DNA of 64,000 nucleotides from Warburgia ugandensis (taxonomy: Eukaryota > Streptophyta > Magnoliopsida > Canellales > Canellaceae). Made by a program: the position numbers and the translations under genes. The stretch lies in assembly GCA_035236585.1 (NCBI GenBank), contig CP141132.1, forward strand, positions 28,603,445 to 28,667,444, read 5' to 3'. Positions 1 through 11,073 of this stretch are shown here, piece after piece. The notes below the pieces were generated by a model that worked only from the letters and a program-made list of their open reading frames with translations, did no database searches and had not been told where the DNA came from. Within the stretch, counting starts at the first letter, position 1. The number at the start of each line of letters is the position of its first letter.

Positions 1-37
1 TTTTCGTTAAAAATAGTGTAAATTGCTCGGGCATTAC
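1..37 (-). repeat. Start of 3' LTR, family A (continues off left edge)
   Basis: The reverse complement begins TGTAATGCCCGAGCAATT and matches the outer end of the complete LTR at 2114-4942 with only a few differences. It lies directly after a purine-rich tract in element orientation, as the start of a 3' LTR should. Confidence 0.8.
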
Positions 38-52
38 ATTATTACCCCCTTA
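38..52 (-). promoter_or_regulatory. Polypurine tract, family-A element
   Basis: On the minus strand the run AAGGGGGTAATAA directly precedes the LTR start. Just upstream (53-80) is the ATTTCGAGGATGAAATT context, which resembles the one before the polypurine tracts of the family-D elements at 32260-32289 and 55540-55574. It would have primed plus-strand DNA synthesis. Confidence 0.7.
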
Positions 53-2102
53 AATGAATTTCATCCTCGAAATTCCATAAATTATCATCTTCAAGGTAAT
101 TTGTCTCTTAGTTAACTTCTTGGTGAATGCATTCCCCCTTTAGGAATCAATTTTAGGCTCGTCATCAATTTATCATTTTTATTGTTCCTTCTATAAGGCC
201 TTACCTATAAGGGCCGCTTTTGCTGCGTACTCTGATGCATACTCTTATACATGCCAGTTTAACAATACCAGTTTCTAGTGGTAATTCATCTATTTCGAAA
301 TCTTTAGATGCCTACACTTTTCTCATCATGTATAGGATAGTCTCCTCGTAAGATCATGCTTCTTCATTCATGTATAAATTACTCCATACTTCTTTTAGGT
401 AAAACTCATGTCCAAATACTTATAATATCCCTCTAAGTATATAACTTTGACTACTAACTCATAGATACTAACATACTTGATTAATTAGGGGTAGGATACC
501 TTTATTTAATCAACAGTACTCTAAAGGTAATGACTAAATAATGGCCTTAAGATTTCTGGTCTTCTAATCCAAGATAGTAAGACCTCAATTTGATCCTTGA
601 TGGTACCCTACTTGCTAAATGGACAAGTCATTGTCGCGGCTTAATTCCTTTTTCAATATACTTTATTGGCAAGGTGGGATATCACCAAATTTTCCTTTTT
701 ATGGATTATATCCATTGGTGTTCCCCATAAGCTAATGGACCCGATAAGAGTTTAATTGTAATAATTGATATCAAACCATTTGTAGAATTTTAATTTCTAG
801 TTGGTCACCATTCCTCTTCGAAAATTTATTGTTGCATAATCTCCTGAAATTCGATACTCTACTCAAAGTCTTAAACCCCATATGCTTTCTCTCTTTTATA
901 CTCTTTTACAATAAGATCACCAACTCATCTAGTATTATTCCTTTGCATTTGTTTGATCTACCTTCCCATGAGATTCAAGATGATAGAATTCTATGCATCT
1001 CCATAAAGTCATGATCTTCTTCTTTTGAATATTCAATATTTCATTGAATACTTATAGTTACATCTCTATCTCTTTCTTTCTTTTCATCAAAAATCCTCAT
1101 TTTTGTCTACCTAGATTAATGTCTTCATGTGCTTTGTTGCATATAATCGATACTGCATTTACTCCTTTACTTAACAGATATGATAAACTGAATGCTTCTG
1201 AGAAATTCTAAACTGTCTTAAGATCATTGAAATCCTCAATTGCTTATAGCCTCAAAAAATTCATACAATGTTTTAATAATGGCATTGTCATTTTGGTCAT
1301 GCTATACTTCTCTTACAAGTTCATGTTAGGATCGATCTATTATCATCCTTAGTATTATCATCAAAATCTTTTCATAACTCGGTCGAATTCATTTCCCTTT
1401 CATATTCGTGTTATGTTTCTCTTAATCACATAATATGTCACTTGTATACATCTTCTAATTTGCTCCATAATACTCTGGTAGTTATTATTCGATAGCACTT
1501 TGCTCTTCATAAGACTCTAATTAAGGTCTCCAAAAATTGAGCTAAGTCCTTCAGGATCCATACCTTTGTGATTTAGTACGAGTCACAGTTCTTTCCTAAT
1601 ATTATCTTGCATGCTTATCCCTCTTAGATTATCATCAAAATCTTCAAAGTCTGTCTTTTACATCCCCTATCATACTTATATCATATCCTTGTGATAGTGT
1701 TCTCATATTATGATATTCTTTATGATGGTAAGATAGCCATCTGGTTCTTCAATTTTCTCACCTTTGATGATATTACTCTATTACAGGTCAAAACCATCTA
1801 CTAACAAGTCCACTAACATCTTCATTCATCATTCTCATCATAATTTAATTTATATATGAGTTTCCCTGTTTGCACCACTGCACAACAATCCTTAGGATTT
1901 AAGCCATCCAATATCTAAGCAATTGCTAGAACCATCTCCTTTTTCACCTATTTGTTTATGGTGAAATGCCTTGAGCATTATTATTGTAATCCTCAAATAG
2001 AAGTAATCATCTCCACTTCTTCAATTTATACTACTTCTTGATTTTCTCTATTGTCTATGACCCTTGGACATGTTAGACTGGCTGTGAAAGGATAAAACCT
2101 GG
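53..2102 (-). other. Interior of family-A element, no coding capacity recognised
   Basis: About 2 kb of AT-rich sequence, pyrimidine-rich on the plus strand, with no reading frame resembling gag, protease, RT, RNase H or integrase. The only frame of any length (829-1014, plus) runs against the element and looks like chance. The stretch is bounded by a polypurine tract and a primer-site-like sequence, so it is element interior and not host DNA. Confidence 0.6.
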
Positions 2103-2113
2103 GCTCTGTTACA
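2103..2113 (-). promoter_or_regulatory. Degenerate primer binding site (initiator-Met tRNA type)
   Basis: The reverse complement TGTAACAGAGC lies directly inside the LTR end and resembles TGGTATCAGAGC, the usual complement of the initiator-Met tRNA 3' end, which is perfect at 51825-51836. The exact LTR/primer-site boundary is uncertain by several bases. Confidence 0.5.
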
Positions 2114-2500
2114 GTTGACCCGGGTTTTCTCATGCATTTTTAAATGCAATATCTAATTCCTAAAACGGGATGCATCCCTATTTGAAAACCATTTTATAAA
2201 AACCATGCAATGCAGCAAAAAATCCTTAGTTTTAAACTCATTTTGAAACCCCCAGTGTCATTTGCTTTCACAACAACCAAAGTAGTTTTCGAAAAACTTC
2301 AGAAATCATAAGTATTTTTCCCCAGGTCTATCCAGTCACAACACACGGCCCAACTGTAAATAAATACATATGCATGTCCAAAGGGTTGAGAGTTTACTTA
2401 CATGTATAATTGTCTCATTTTTTATTCACTTGCTCATAGCACTAACATAGGCGTCCTCTACTCATGGATGGAACTATCCTGAAAAATGTTAAGGATAGGG

Positions 2501-2519
2501 TGAGTATATACTATACTCA
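2501..2519. promoter_or_regulatory. Conserved LTR palindrome (family A)
   Basis: TGAGTATA, a 3-nt loop, then TATACTCA: a perfect 8-bp stem roughly 390 bp from the 3' end of the LTR. A matching palindrome occurs in the solo LTR at 13632-13650, and positional equivalents occur in families B, C and D. Confidence 0.65.
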
Positions 2520-4522
2520 GTAGGAGTCTATCACTACTAGTTTTGCAATGCATGCTATGTTTAAAATCATGTGCTCTTAAAACATGTGCATGTTCGAACA
2601 ATCATGTTCAAGATTGATATTAAAAACCACTGTCAAACTGGAATACTGACGACTCAAAGAATAGCATAATCCAAGTTGAAAGTATCATATATCATAAACA
2701 TAATGATATGCATAAGATGCTCCACTGAATCCAACTCATGGATATCTGGTATGGTATGGTTGACCAACCTCATGTCATGCCATATGCAATGCAAGTAAAT
2801 CATCAAACCATAGGGTCCACTATGCCCACGACCTCACTGCCGTGTGGTCCCCGGGTACCTGAGGACACAAGGTCATATGCCTCCACGGGACATATGACAC
2901 TTCTTCGTCGTAAATCATGCAATTTATGAAATCAGTTGCAAAACATGCATGAAATGCATAAAATCTACTCATGCTAGTATTGCATTCAAAGTCATAGCCC
3001 TGCCTAGAAGCCTAACAGCCTAGAAGCCTTGTCAACTCTCTCTGGCCCGCCCTCATGAGCCCACCCTCATCGGTCAAGGCTACACTTATCATGCAATCTA
3101 TGCATGTAGTACATGTCTTGGCAATATATGCGCAATGTATTTTTCAAAACCTGTCCTCTTTGAGTCCCTCACAACTGCCTGGCCCTCACAACTGCCCACC
3201 CAGCGTCTTTTGGGCACTCAAGCGTCTTTTAGTAACCCTCAAGGACATGCAATCTTTCAAAAACTCAATGCTCACAAATCATGCAATATATGCATTTGTT
3301 TGCAAAACATATCTATGCATAATGTATATGCAATTATTTGCAAAACATATCTATGCATAAAGCATTTATCATATGTACGCTGAATTAAATCATGCTAAAC
3401 AAGTCATATACTTATACTTAAAACATGCATTCTCAAAACAATCATGGTTCTTTTTAAAAAGTCTAGTAGCGATAGAGCACCTACCTCAAAGTCTCCTAGA
3501 GTCGCGTCCTTTATCACTCAACCCGTCTTTGGGTCTCATTTATAAACTCCTAGGTATGAATGGATACAAGGAGTCCTTATTAATTTTAATCTATTAGACT
3601 GCTAAATCTGCTGTTTAGTGTCAATGGTCCTTGCTTAATTCATTGTCAGGCTAGATCCTATGATATGGATCTACTTTCCAATAGTTAAATTCTATAATTT
3701 ATCCTCCAATCTAACTTTAAAGTCTCAATAGGTCTGCGTGCCCTGGTTCCTAAGACACCCGTGTATCCTGGTTGAACCGCGACCGCCTTATGTTCGTGCG
3801 CACCCAAAGGTCGTGCCAGGGACTGCGCTTTCCACACGTACATGCATGCTCAAGTGACGTGCTATGATGCGCATCACCGCACGGACGCACCTTGTAGCAT
3901 GGAGCATCTCAGCTCCCAGCGCACCCCATGCATCCTGGTTGAGCCAAGGCCCGTGCGCTATGTCACGCGCGCACCCGAGGGCTGCACCTGGGACAGTGTA
4001 CGCACTGTCGTACACCCAGAGCCCATCCCTGGGACCCTGTCCCAGATGCACATGGAGCAAGGCATCCCTGGGATGCTTGGCTCGTGCAAGGTCATCTGGA
4101 CCTGGCTTGGGGTGTTTTGTTCATGCAGGGCCGGCCCAAGTCGGCTTGGGTGTTTTCTGGCAAAGAACCCGGCTGGAAAATGACTGGAAAGGACCAGATC
4201 CAGCATGGATCTAGCCTGGGGGAAGCAAACGGAGAGTAAGGGAAGAGAAATGGCTTACCTAGGCTACCTGGGGACGTCCCTTTTCTGGTGGTGGAACCCT
4301 CGTTCCTGGTTTTGAACATCCTTTGTCGCCAGAATTTCGTGAAGAGGTGCCAAGATGGGAAAGGGAAGAGAGGGGAATGGTTAAAGGAATGGCCGGCTAG
4401 ACTTGGCCTGGCCGTTGCCGAAAAACACAAAGGGCCAGGTTTCCGGTTTTTGCCAGAAACCCCAGTTTCAAATGACTGGAAAAATGCCAGAACACATGGT
4501 TTTTTGGAGAGGGGAGATGGGA

Positions 4523-4530
4523 TTTTTATA
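4523..4530 (-). promoter_or_regulatory. Candidate TATA box in family-A LTR
   Basis: Minus-strand TATAAAAA about 412 bp into the LTR. The related solo LTR has TATAAATA at the equivalent place (11845-11852). Assigned by motif and position only. Confidence 0.5.
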
Positions 4531-4942
4531 GAGGGGAGAAGGCAGTGCCCCTCAATGGTGGTGCCGCCCTTTCCCCTGGTGTATTCTAGAGAAATCGGGA
4601 AAAACTGGTTTTTGGGAGGGTCTAGAGGTTGAAGGCAATAGGGGGTGCCGTTATCAAAATGGCCCCCTGCGTTTTTCGTCCCTTTGTCGTTTTAAACGTT
4701 TTTCTATTTAATTTCCAGAAATACCCTTATCTTTAAATAGCTATAACTTCTTCATACGAACTCCGTTTTGGGTGATTTTTAAGGCGTTGGATTCCATTTC
4801 TTGAGTAAAATCTAATGGTACCAAGTTTCCTCACAAATTCCTTCGTTTACTATTTTAAATAAAATCAAACATTCAACACAATCCATTTTCTATAGAATGT
4901 CCAATTTTAGTTAAAAATATTGTAAATTGCTCGGGCATTACA

Positions 4943-5138
4943 ACCTAAGATCAATAGCTCTTTAACTAGGACGAAATGTAGGATTAAGACAGGTTTAGAA
5001 AAGAAAGATATAAGGATTTCAAAGGTTCAAATTTGAGTAGATGTCTTTAATGAATATCTACTATGACAAATTTTCTATTGGGTTTGTTCTTGAAGTGAAT
5101 TTCTCTTTCATAATTTTGGTCTTTCTTTTTCAATTTCT

Positions 5139-5170
<32 letters not shown>

Positions 5171-5939
5171 ATTTTGAAAGAAATACATCTAATTTTTCTC
5201 ACTTCTTTGACTTTTTGTCCTATTTTTGAACTTTTTCTACTCTACTCATTTTGAAGATGGGTAGTGGTTATTTATTTTACTACGTTATTCTGGGTTAAGG
5301 TGAATGAGGTTAAGAAGGAAAAGGCTTAATAATAGGCTCAAAAGGCTAACTAGTGGTATACTATATTGGGTAAACTTTATATCTCTGTGTTGAGCAAGGA
5401 TGGCCTATATCATTTCCGAGGTTTCCTAAGGCCTATCATATTCAATAAATTTCTAAAATTAAAGCTATTACTCCTATTTATTCTTGATGCTTAGCCAAAA
5501 TAAGGATAACACGATCACACTAATGTATGTATGCTGAAGAATTTATGGAATTACTTATAACTCTCTAAAAGAAGATGGTCTCAAACTCTCACTAGCTCAT
5601 AGGTCTCCACTACTTTTTCTCAAGGTCTCTATGCCATACTTCTATATTAGTCTTGATTATGTGCTATGTGTAATTGGTTTCTAAGAATTAACTTTCATAA
5701 AATGCTTCAACACATGAATGACATGCAAAACTAATCATATGCATTCCCATTAAGAGGTGAAAATAGTATATTTACTAAATTCTAAACATCTAGTTCTCAT
5801 CATAATAAGGGAACTCCACTTTAAAAACTCTCTTCTTTTCTTTTCTTTTCAAAAAAAATTTTTTTAAACTAAAAAAAATTCAAAATATCTAGTGCATCTA
5901 CACCCCCCATCCTAAATGAAACATTGTCCTAATGTTTTA
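4943..5939 (-). other. Non-coding stretch, probably the region after pol of the Athila-type element
   Basis: No gene is recognised. On the minus strand 5890-5935 reads as a G-run region (GGATGGGGGGTGTAGATG) directly after the integrase end, a usual post-pol context in Athila-type elements. No envelope-like frame and no recognisable 3' LTR are present, so the left end of the element is lost or too decayed to see. A TC microsatellite sits at 5138-5166. Confidence 0.4.
5138..5166. repeat. (TC)n microsatellite
   Basis: About 14 uninterrupted TC dinucleotides. Confidence 0.95.
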
Positions 5940-6609
5940 AAACATAGGATTCTATATGGAAGTTGAGTGATGTAAACTCTAAACCCTTGGGTGGATCATG
6001 ATACTCAGGTGTCTCTAAAAGTGTCTCATCAATTTCAAGGTCAGGCATTTCTAGGAAAGGGTTTTAACCTTTGAACATTGACCTTTTGGATTTGTCCATC
6101 CTTTTCAATCTTGAGGGCCCCATGAAGATAGATTGTGCATACTATATAAGGTCCAGTCCATCTAATTCTAAGTTTTCCTGGGAATATATGCAATATAGAA
6201 TTATACAATAAGACCTTTTGACCTGGTGTGAAGGATTTTCTTAGAATATGTTGATTATGTACAGTCTTTGTACAATCGTGCAGATCATATGCAATCTAGT
6301 TCAAAATTTAGCTTTTTGATAGCCCAATATGCCTTGTGCTCTAACTTTATTGGTAAGTGGTAGGCCTTTCCATAGACCAAGCGGTAGGGTGACATTCCTA
6401 TAGGGTTTTATATGCTGTATGATAAGCCCATAAAGTGTCAATAAGTCTCAAAGACTAGTCTTTCCTATTTGGATTGACTGTCTTTTCTACAATCTGCTTT
6501 ATTTCCCTATTAGATACCTCTACTTGACCACTAGTCTGAGGGTGATATGGGATAGCTATCCTATGGTTGACACCATACTTTTTCATTAAGTTCTCAAATA
6601 CTTTATTAC
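5940..6609 (-). pseudogene. Athila-type integrase, distal part (core and C-terminus)
   Basis: The minus strand at 6455-6609 reads [20 protein letters not shown] followed by [20 protein letters not shown], the second half of the retroviral integrase core (pfam rve) in its Athila form. Further left the frames give GPYIV- and VNVQRLKPFLE-like text, the C-terminal tail that ends pol in this clade. The proximal part of the domain lies beyond the nested solo LTR, at 9532 and up. A fossil fragment. Confidence 0.8.
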
Positions 6610-7060
6610 AAAAGTGTGACGACCTAGGTTTTTTTGAAACAAACTTTTCCAAATTCTCTTAAAAATGGTCAGGATCCTGAGTAATTTTTTTTAAACATTT
6701 TTTTTATTTTAAAACTATCATATATAGTAGTTTTCAAAACCGCCCTTCCATGCCCGAGTGTCTCATTAAAACTTCACATATAATCAAAATAATTTTACAA
6801 GAATAAACACTACCAGGACCCACTGGTCACAGCCCAAACAATCTTAAATGAAATCATAACTTAAATTAAATTAACTCCTCCATTCATAAAAAAGTTACTT
6901 ATCTCATCATCTCATTGTTTTAAATGTTCAATGTTCTTATTCTAAAAGAAATAAGTACTAATTTAATTATCATACTTTCACTCGTCTACTCCAAAGTTCT
7001 TGCTTTGCCTCAAATTCTCTAGTTCTGCTTAGAAGATTGACATGAAATTGTTGGTGGGGG

Positions 7061-7076
7061 TGAGTACAACCACTCA
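7061..7076. promoter_or_regulatory. Short palindrome at the conserved LTR position (family B)
   Basis: TGAGT, a 6-nt loop, then ACTCA, about 450 bp from the 3' end of the LTR and followed by CAGTGGG. It resembles the TGAGTATA/TATACTCA palindrome of family A but has only a 5-bp stem. Confidence 0.4.
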
Positions 7077-8044
7077 GTGGGAAATTATAAGTCAAATAAA
7101 AACATGCAGAAAACACACGAATGCATGGAGATATTAGGATGTAAATGATTAAACACAATTAATACCAAACCTTGATAACGGTTAAATCTCGAAGTCCACA
7201 GTAAATCACATTGAGTATTGCAAATCTCAATCAAAAGTACATAGTATTAAAGTTTGTACCAAATATGTAAAATATATCACACAATATCAAATAGATTAGA
7301 TAGCAGCGTTCTGCTGAGGCCATAAAGGCAAATGGTCTAAATCCCTCGACGTTAACCGACATATACATATATGTTCATATCAAATCTCGTCTACTATGCA
7401 CATAGAGAGAACCAATATCTCATGCCTACATTCGATCGTGGATACTGTACGACCTACACTAGTCCTCATGGAGGAGAACAAATCACACTAAATGGAAAGT
7501 CACATGACCCTTCCAAATGCATAGAAGCCTTTACCTCAAGCAAGTATCAAAATTTCTTTTCAGAGTGTCAGTGGCCAACTGCACTCTTAACATAGCAAAC
7601 TACAGGGGTCTAGTCAATTTCTCCTCATACATAATTCCTAAGAATTTAATCACAGTTTTGATATCACACACACATGTGCATTATCATAAACTTCTTCTCT
7701 ACTTTAAAAATATTCAAGAAGATGAATCATCCACTGTCAATTGAGCTCAACCATGGAATTTGCGGTTATTCCACACAATACACACTTTCATCTAAACAAA
7801 GTCAATAATATGATTTCAAAACAAATCCATAGTTGTGTACGCATCGTGAATTGATCAATACAAATCAACATTCCACTATGATGCAATTAGGGAATGAATA
7901 AGTGTGCATGTTTATGAAATCAATGGTTGTAATGAAAAATATATTAGCATCTTGATAGGTCTAGGGAAAAGGAGTGCACCCACTTATTTAGCATGAAATC
8001 AGTGGGCAACACATGATCAATAATGAAATCTGAAAAAATATAAC

Positions 8045-8625
8045 TTGTGCATGAAAATTTTCATTGGGCGTATGCATGAGGTTTTTTGGAACGCATAGAA
8101 TATAATGAAGTGGGCAGGTGCAATATGCATTGAGATCAATGGTGGTTATGCATTGGACATAAGAGAGTATGTACATGGAGATTTTCATTTGGCGTATGCA
8201 TGAGGTTTGCTAGAATGCATAAAATATAATGAAGTGGACCAGTGCAATATGCATTGAGATCAATGGTGGGTATGCATTGGACATAGGAGAGTATGTACAC
8301 AGAAATTTTCATTGGGCATATGCATGAGGTTCACTAGAATGCATAGAATATAATGAAGTGGGTAGGTGCAATATGCATTGAGATCAACGGTGGGTATGCA
8401 TTGGACATAGGAGAGTATGTACATGGAGATTTTCATTGGGCATATGCATGAGGTTTGCTGGAACGCATAGAATATAGTGAAGTGGGAAGGTGCAATATGC
8501 ATTAAGATCAATGGTGGATATGCATTGGACATTGGAGAGTATGTACATGAAGATTTTCATTGGGCGTATGCATGAGGTTTGCTGGAATGCATGAAATATA
8601 ATGAAGTGCAATTCACAACTAAGTA
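8045..8625. repeat. 124-bp tandem array inside LTR B
   Basis: The motif TTTTCATT(G/T)GGC(G/A)TATGCAT starts at 8058, 8182, 8306, 8430 and 8554: exactly 124 bp apart each time, giving about 4.6 copies with no length change. Each unit also contains GTGCAATATGCATT(G/A)AGATCA and GCATTGGACAT. Copies differ by scattered substitutions only. The overlapping minus-strand frames (90, 75 and 66 codons) come from the repeat and are not genes. Confidence 0.95.
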
Positions 8626-8944
8626 AGCATTGTTGACAAAATCTTATGCTATCATGAAAGCACGTTTCAATCTCACTTTAAATAGTCATGCCATTATGTA
8701 CAAAAATCAATAAGCAAACCAATCATGAAATGCCAACTCTTAAAAATCAAAGGCGCACATTCTCCAGACATGAGACCAATGGACAAAATCAATAAGTGTG
8801 CATGCTATCAAAGAACTAAATATCTCAAATCGTGCATATTGAAAACTGATCTAACTTAGAATATCCCATGCCCCTAACTCTTAAAAGCAAAAATACCCTT
8901 CTACAGTCTTCTTTTCCAAAAACTCAATGTATGGCTCCTCCTTC

Positions 8945-8947
8945 TTC

Positions 8948-8986
<39 letters not shown>

Positions 8987-9102
8987 TTCTCTCTTTTTCT
9001 TTCTTTCTTTCTCTCCCTTTCTTTCTTTCTCTTTCTCTCTTTCTCTTTCTCTTTCTCTTTCTTTCTTTCTTTCTTTTTCTCTCTTTCTCTTCCTCTGTGT
9101 TT
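8945..9102. repeat. CT-rich low-complexity tract
   Basis: Runs of CTCTCT and TTTCTTTCTTTC in a nearly pure pyrimidine strand, about 160 bp, in the TG-side half of LTR B. The Ser/Leu/Phe-rich or Lys/Arg/Glu-rich frames across it are artefacts of composition. Confidence 0.95.
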
Positions 9103-9182
9103 CATGCATTCCTTCCTCCCCCTCTTAAGCCAATTGTTTTTGGTTGACTCTCCTCTATCCTACCATATCTCTAGATACATTT

Positions 9183-9290
9183 TTCCTTCTTATCCTTTCC
9201 TATCATATTTCTAGGTCTATCTTTCCTTCTTATCCTATCCTTCTTTCCTATCATATTTCTAGGTCTATCTTTCCTTCTTATCCTATCCTT
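9183..9290. repeat. Short pyrimidine-rich tandem repeat, about 39-48 bp units
   Basis: TTCCTTCTTATCCT starts at 9183, 9222 and 9270, joined by CCTATCATATTTCTAGGTCTA. Two full units and a partial third. Confidence 0.85.
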
Positions 9291-9531
9291 TCTAAGTTCT
9301 AATCTCTTACATATCCTCATCCTTTCCTAATTGAATTCTCTAGATTCATTTCACCTGGACAATCCTTGGTTTTGGGTAGGAAACTTCTCCAAAAAGGTTG
9401 TCTTTGGAGACTTGAACTCTAGTTCTAGAGTTTTGCATACCCATTCTATAACCATTAGAGCAATTAGATTTCATTGTCAATTCTATGAAAAGGAATACTT
9501 ATATTATGAAAATGAAAGTTATTACAAAAAG

Positions 9532-10260
9532 TGTTCCCCCCATCACTTATTATAGCTCTTGGAGTACCAAACCGTGCAAAAATATTTTCCTTTAAAAAAT
9601 TTACCACAACCTTATGGTCATTGGTTTTGTAGGGTATAGCCTCAACTCACTTAGACATGTAGTCCACTGCCATTAGGATGTACAAATTTCCAAAACAAAT
9701 AGGAAAAGGTCCCATAAAATCTATGCCCTAAACATCAAAAGGTTCTATGACAAGGATTGGGTTTAAGGGCATCATCTATCTCCTTCCTAAACTTCTTAAA
9801 CTTTGACACCTTACACATGCCTTGCAATAAGCATGTGCATCCTTAAGTATGGTAGGCCAATAAAATCCACACTGCAAATTTTTGTAGCTGTCTTTCTAGA
9901 GCTGAAATGGCCCCCACATGCATGATCATGACAAAAGGAGATGATTTGATTATGTTCACTATCTGGTATGCATCTCATAATTACTTGGTCAGGATAGTAC
10001 TTGAATAAGTACAAGTCATCCCAATTAAAATGTCTAACCTCAGTTAAAAATCTCTATTTATCTTGTGTGGTCCAATGATTAGGCATTTGTCCTATAACAA
10101 GATAATTAACAATATCTCCATACCAAGGTAACTGGGAAACATGCAATAATTGTTCATCTAGGAATGACTCAGTTATAAGCCCTTGATCGCTAGTGTGCTC
10201 CACCATTAATCTAGATAAGTGATCTACTACTACATTTTATGAACCTTTCTTGTCTCTAAT
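9532..10260 (-). pseudogene. Athila-type integrase, proximal part
   Basis: The minus strand at 9811-10014 reads EHNQIISFCHDHACGGHFSS, the zinc-binding N-terminal region (His-His-Cys-Cys type) of an Athila integrase. Continuing to 9532 it gives GIDFMGPFP-like, YVSKWVEA-like and ISDGG-like text, the first half of the catalytic core. The rest of the core is at 5940-6609, beyond the nested solo LTR. A fossil with several breaks. Confidence 0.75.
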
Positions 10261-10299
10261 TTCTAAGTCAAACTCTTGTAGTATTAGTAGTATCCAATG

Positions 10300-10614
10300 G
10301 GTCAACCTAGGTTTTGCATCCTTTTTAGAAAGGAGGTACTTTAAAGCCAGATGATCCCAGTATACTATAACTTTAGACCCTAACAGGTAAGATTTAAACT
10401 TATCCTAAGCAAACACTACAGCTAACAACTCTTTCTCTATAGTGGAATAGTTGAGTTGCACATCATTTAGTGTTTTACTAGCATAATATATCACATGGGA
10501 AAGTTTATCAATGCACTGCCCCAAAATAGCTTCAACGGCATAATCTGACGCATCACACATTATTTCAAATGGTGTGTTCCAATCTTGTGGCCGAATAATA
10601 GTTACAAAAGTCAA
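10300..10614 (-). pseudogene. Athila-type RNase H domain
   Basis: The minus strand at 10405-10614 reads TPFEIMCDASDYAVEAILGQ, then HVIYYASKTLNDVQLNYSTI and EKELLAVVFA. This is the RNase H domain that follows RT in gypsy pol: an acidic residue in the CDASD motif, then the ASK.L...Q.NYS..EKELLA signature. A fossil fragment. Confidence 0.85.
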
Positions 10615-11068
10615 TTCAGCCTTGAGTTGCTCAAATGCTTTCTTACAGTCCTCATCAAAGTCAAAAGTGGCCTCCTTTGTAAGTAAATTATATAGGGGCT
10701 TTGCAATTTTGCTAAATCTTTGATGAATCGTCTATAAAAGCCAGCATGTCCTAAAAAGGAGTGAATTTCTTTTACCGTCCTTGGTGGAGGAAGGTTGGCT
10801 ATTAAATCCACTTTTGCCTTATCGACTTCTATCCCATTGGATGATATTATGTGGCCTAATACTATCCCACTTTGTACCATAATATCGCACTTTTCCAAAT
10901 TTAAGACCAGATACTTCTCCTGACACCTTACAAGGACTCACTTCAGTGGTGCAGGCACTCATCAATTGATGACCCAAATACTGAGAAGTCATCCATAAAC
11001 ACCTCAAGGAATCTTTCTACCATGTCCGAGAAAATGCTCAACATACACCTTTGAAATGTAACTGAAGC
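10615..11068 (-). pseudogene. Athila-type reverse transcriptase, C-terminal part
   Basis: Minus-strand text includes FQRCMLSIFSDMVERFLEVF and MDDFSVFGSSIDECL (the active-site DD motif), then GIVLGHIISSNGIEVDKAKV and PPPRTVKEIHSFLGHAGFYR (thumb and connection). The N-terminal part of the domain is at 14005-14520, separated by the nested family-A solo LTR. A fossil with several breaks. Confidence 0.85.
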
Positions 11069-11073
11069 ATTAC

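Larger units (their letters stand above)
1..4942 (-). mobile_element. Family-A gypsy-type LTR element, non-autonomous, cut by window edge
   Basis: Read on the minus strand, a 5' LTR (2114-4942) is followed by a primer-site-like sequence, a 2.07-kb interior, a purine tract and the first 37 bases of a 3' LTR that runs off the left edge. Both LTR starts read TGTAATGCCCGAGCAATT, which ties the two ends together. The interior shows no gag, RT or integrase motif in any frame, so the copy is either a large internal deletion or a non-autonomous (LARD-type) member. The LTR is clearly related to the solo LTR at 11074-13999. The element looks like a fossil. LTR-pair age cannot be estimated because only 37 bases of the second LTR are inside the window. 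Confidence 0.8.
2114..4942 (-). repeat. 5' LTR, family A, about 2.83 kb
   Basis: On the minus strand it starts TGTAATGCCCGAGC and ends in an ACCCGGGTCAAC context typical of these LTRs. It shares blocks with the solo LTR 11074-13999: the CATGCTAAACAAG block, the ACCTACCT...GAGCACC block, and the GTCCTCAGGTACC block followed by ATGGTATGGT-like sequence near 2738-2870. A TATA box lies about 412 bp from the LTR start, matching the solo copy once its duplicated start is discounted. GC content rises sharply at 3730-4450. Frames of 80-116 codons there are by-products of that GC-rich stretch. Confidence 0.85.
6615..9526 (-). mobile_element. Solo LTR, family B, 2.9 kb, nested in Athila integrase
   Basis: The minus-strand ends are TGTAATAACTTTCATTTTC (at 9526) and CCTAGGTCGTCACA (at 6615), so the unit has TG...CA termini. 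It is flanked by the exact 5-bp duplication AAAAG (6610-6614 and 9527-9531). The sequence on both sides is the same integrase domain. There is no interior sequence, polypurine tract or primer site, so this is a solo LTR left by recombination between the two LTRs of a former element. It contains a 124-bp tandem array, a CT-rich tract and a short pyrimidine repeat. Confidence 0.9.

Noticed and set aside
3788-4632. Overlapping frames of 80-116 codons on both strands as possible genes
   Set aside because: They lie in the GC-rich part of a family-A LTR, overlap in several frames at once and resemble no protein.
7988-8611. Repeated minus-strand frames as a repeat protein
   Set aside because: They arise from the 124-bp DNA repeat; successive units are read in different frames, so there is no protein-level repeat.
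8045-8625. CRISPR-like array
   Set aside because: Whole 124-bp units are repeated with no unique spacers, and the sequence is plant nuclear.
8868-9214. Ser/Leu/Phe-rich plus-strand and Lys/Arg/Glu-rich minus-strand frames
   Set aside because: Direct products of a CT-rich low-complexity tract.
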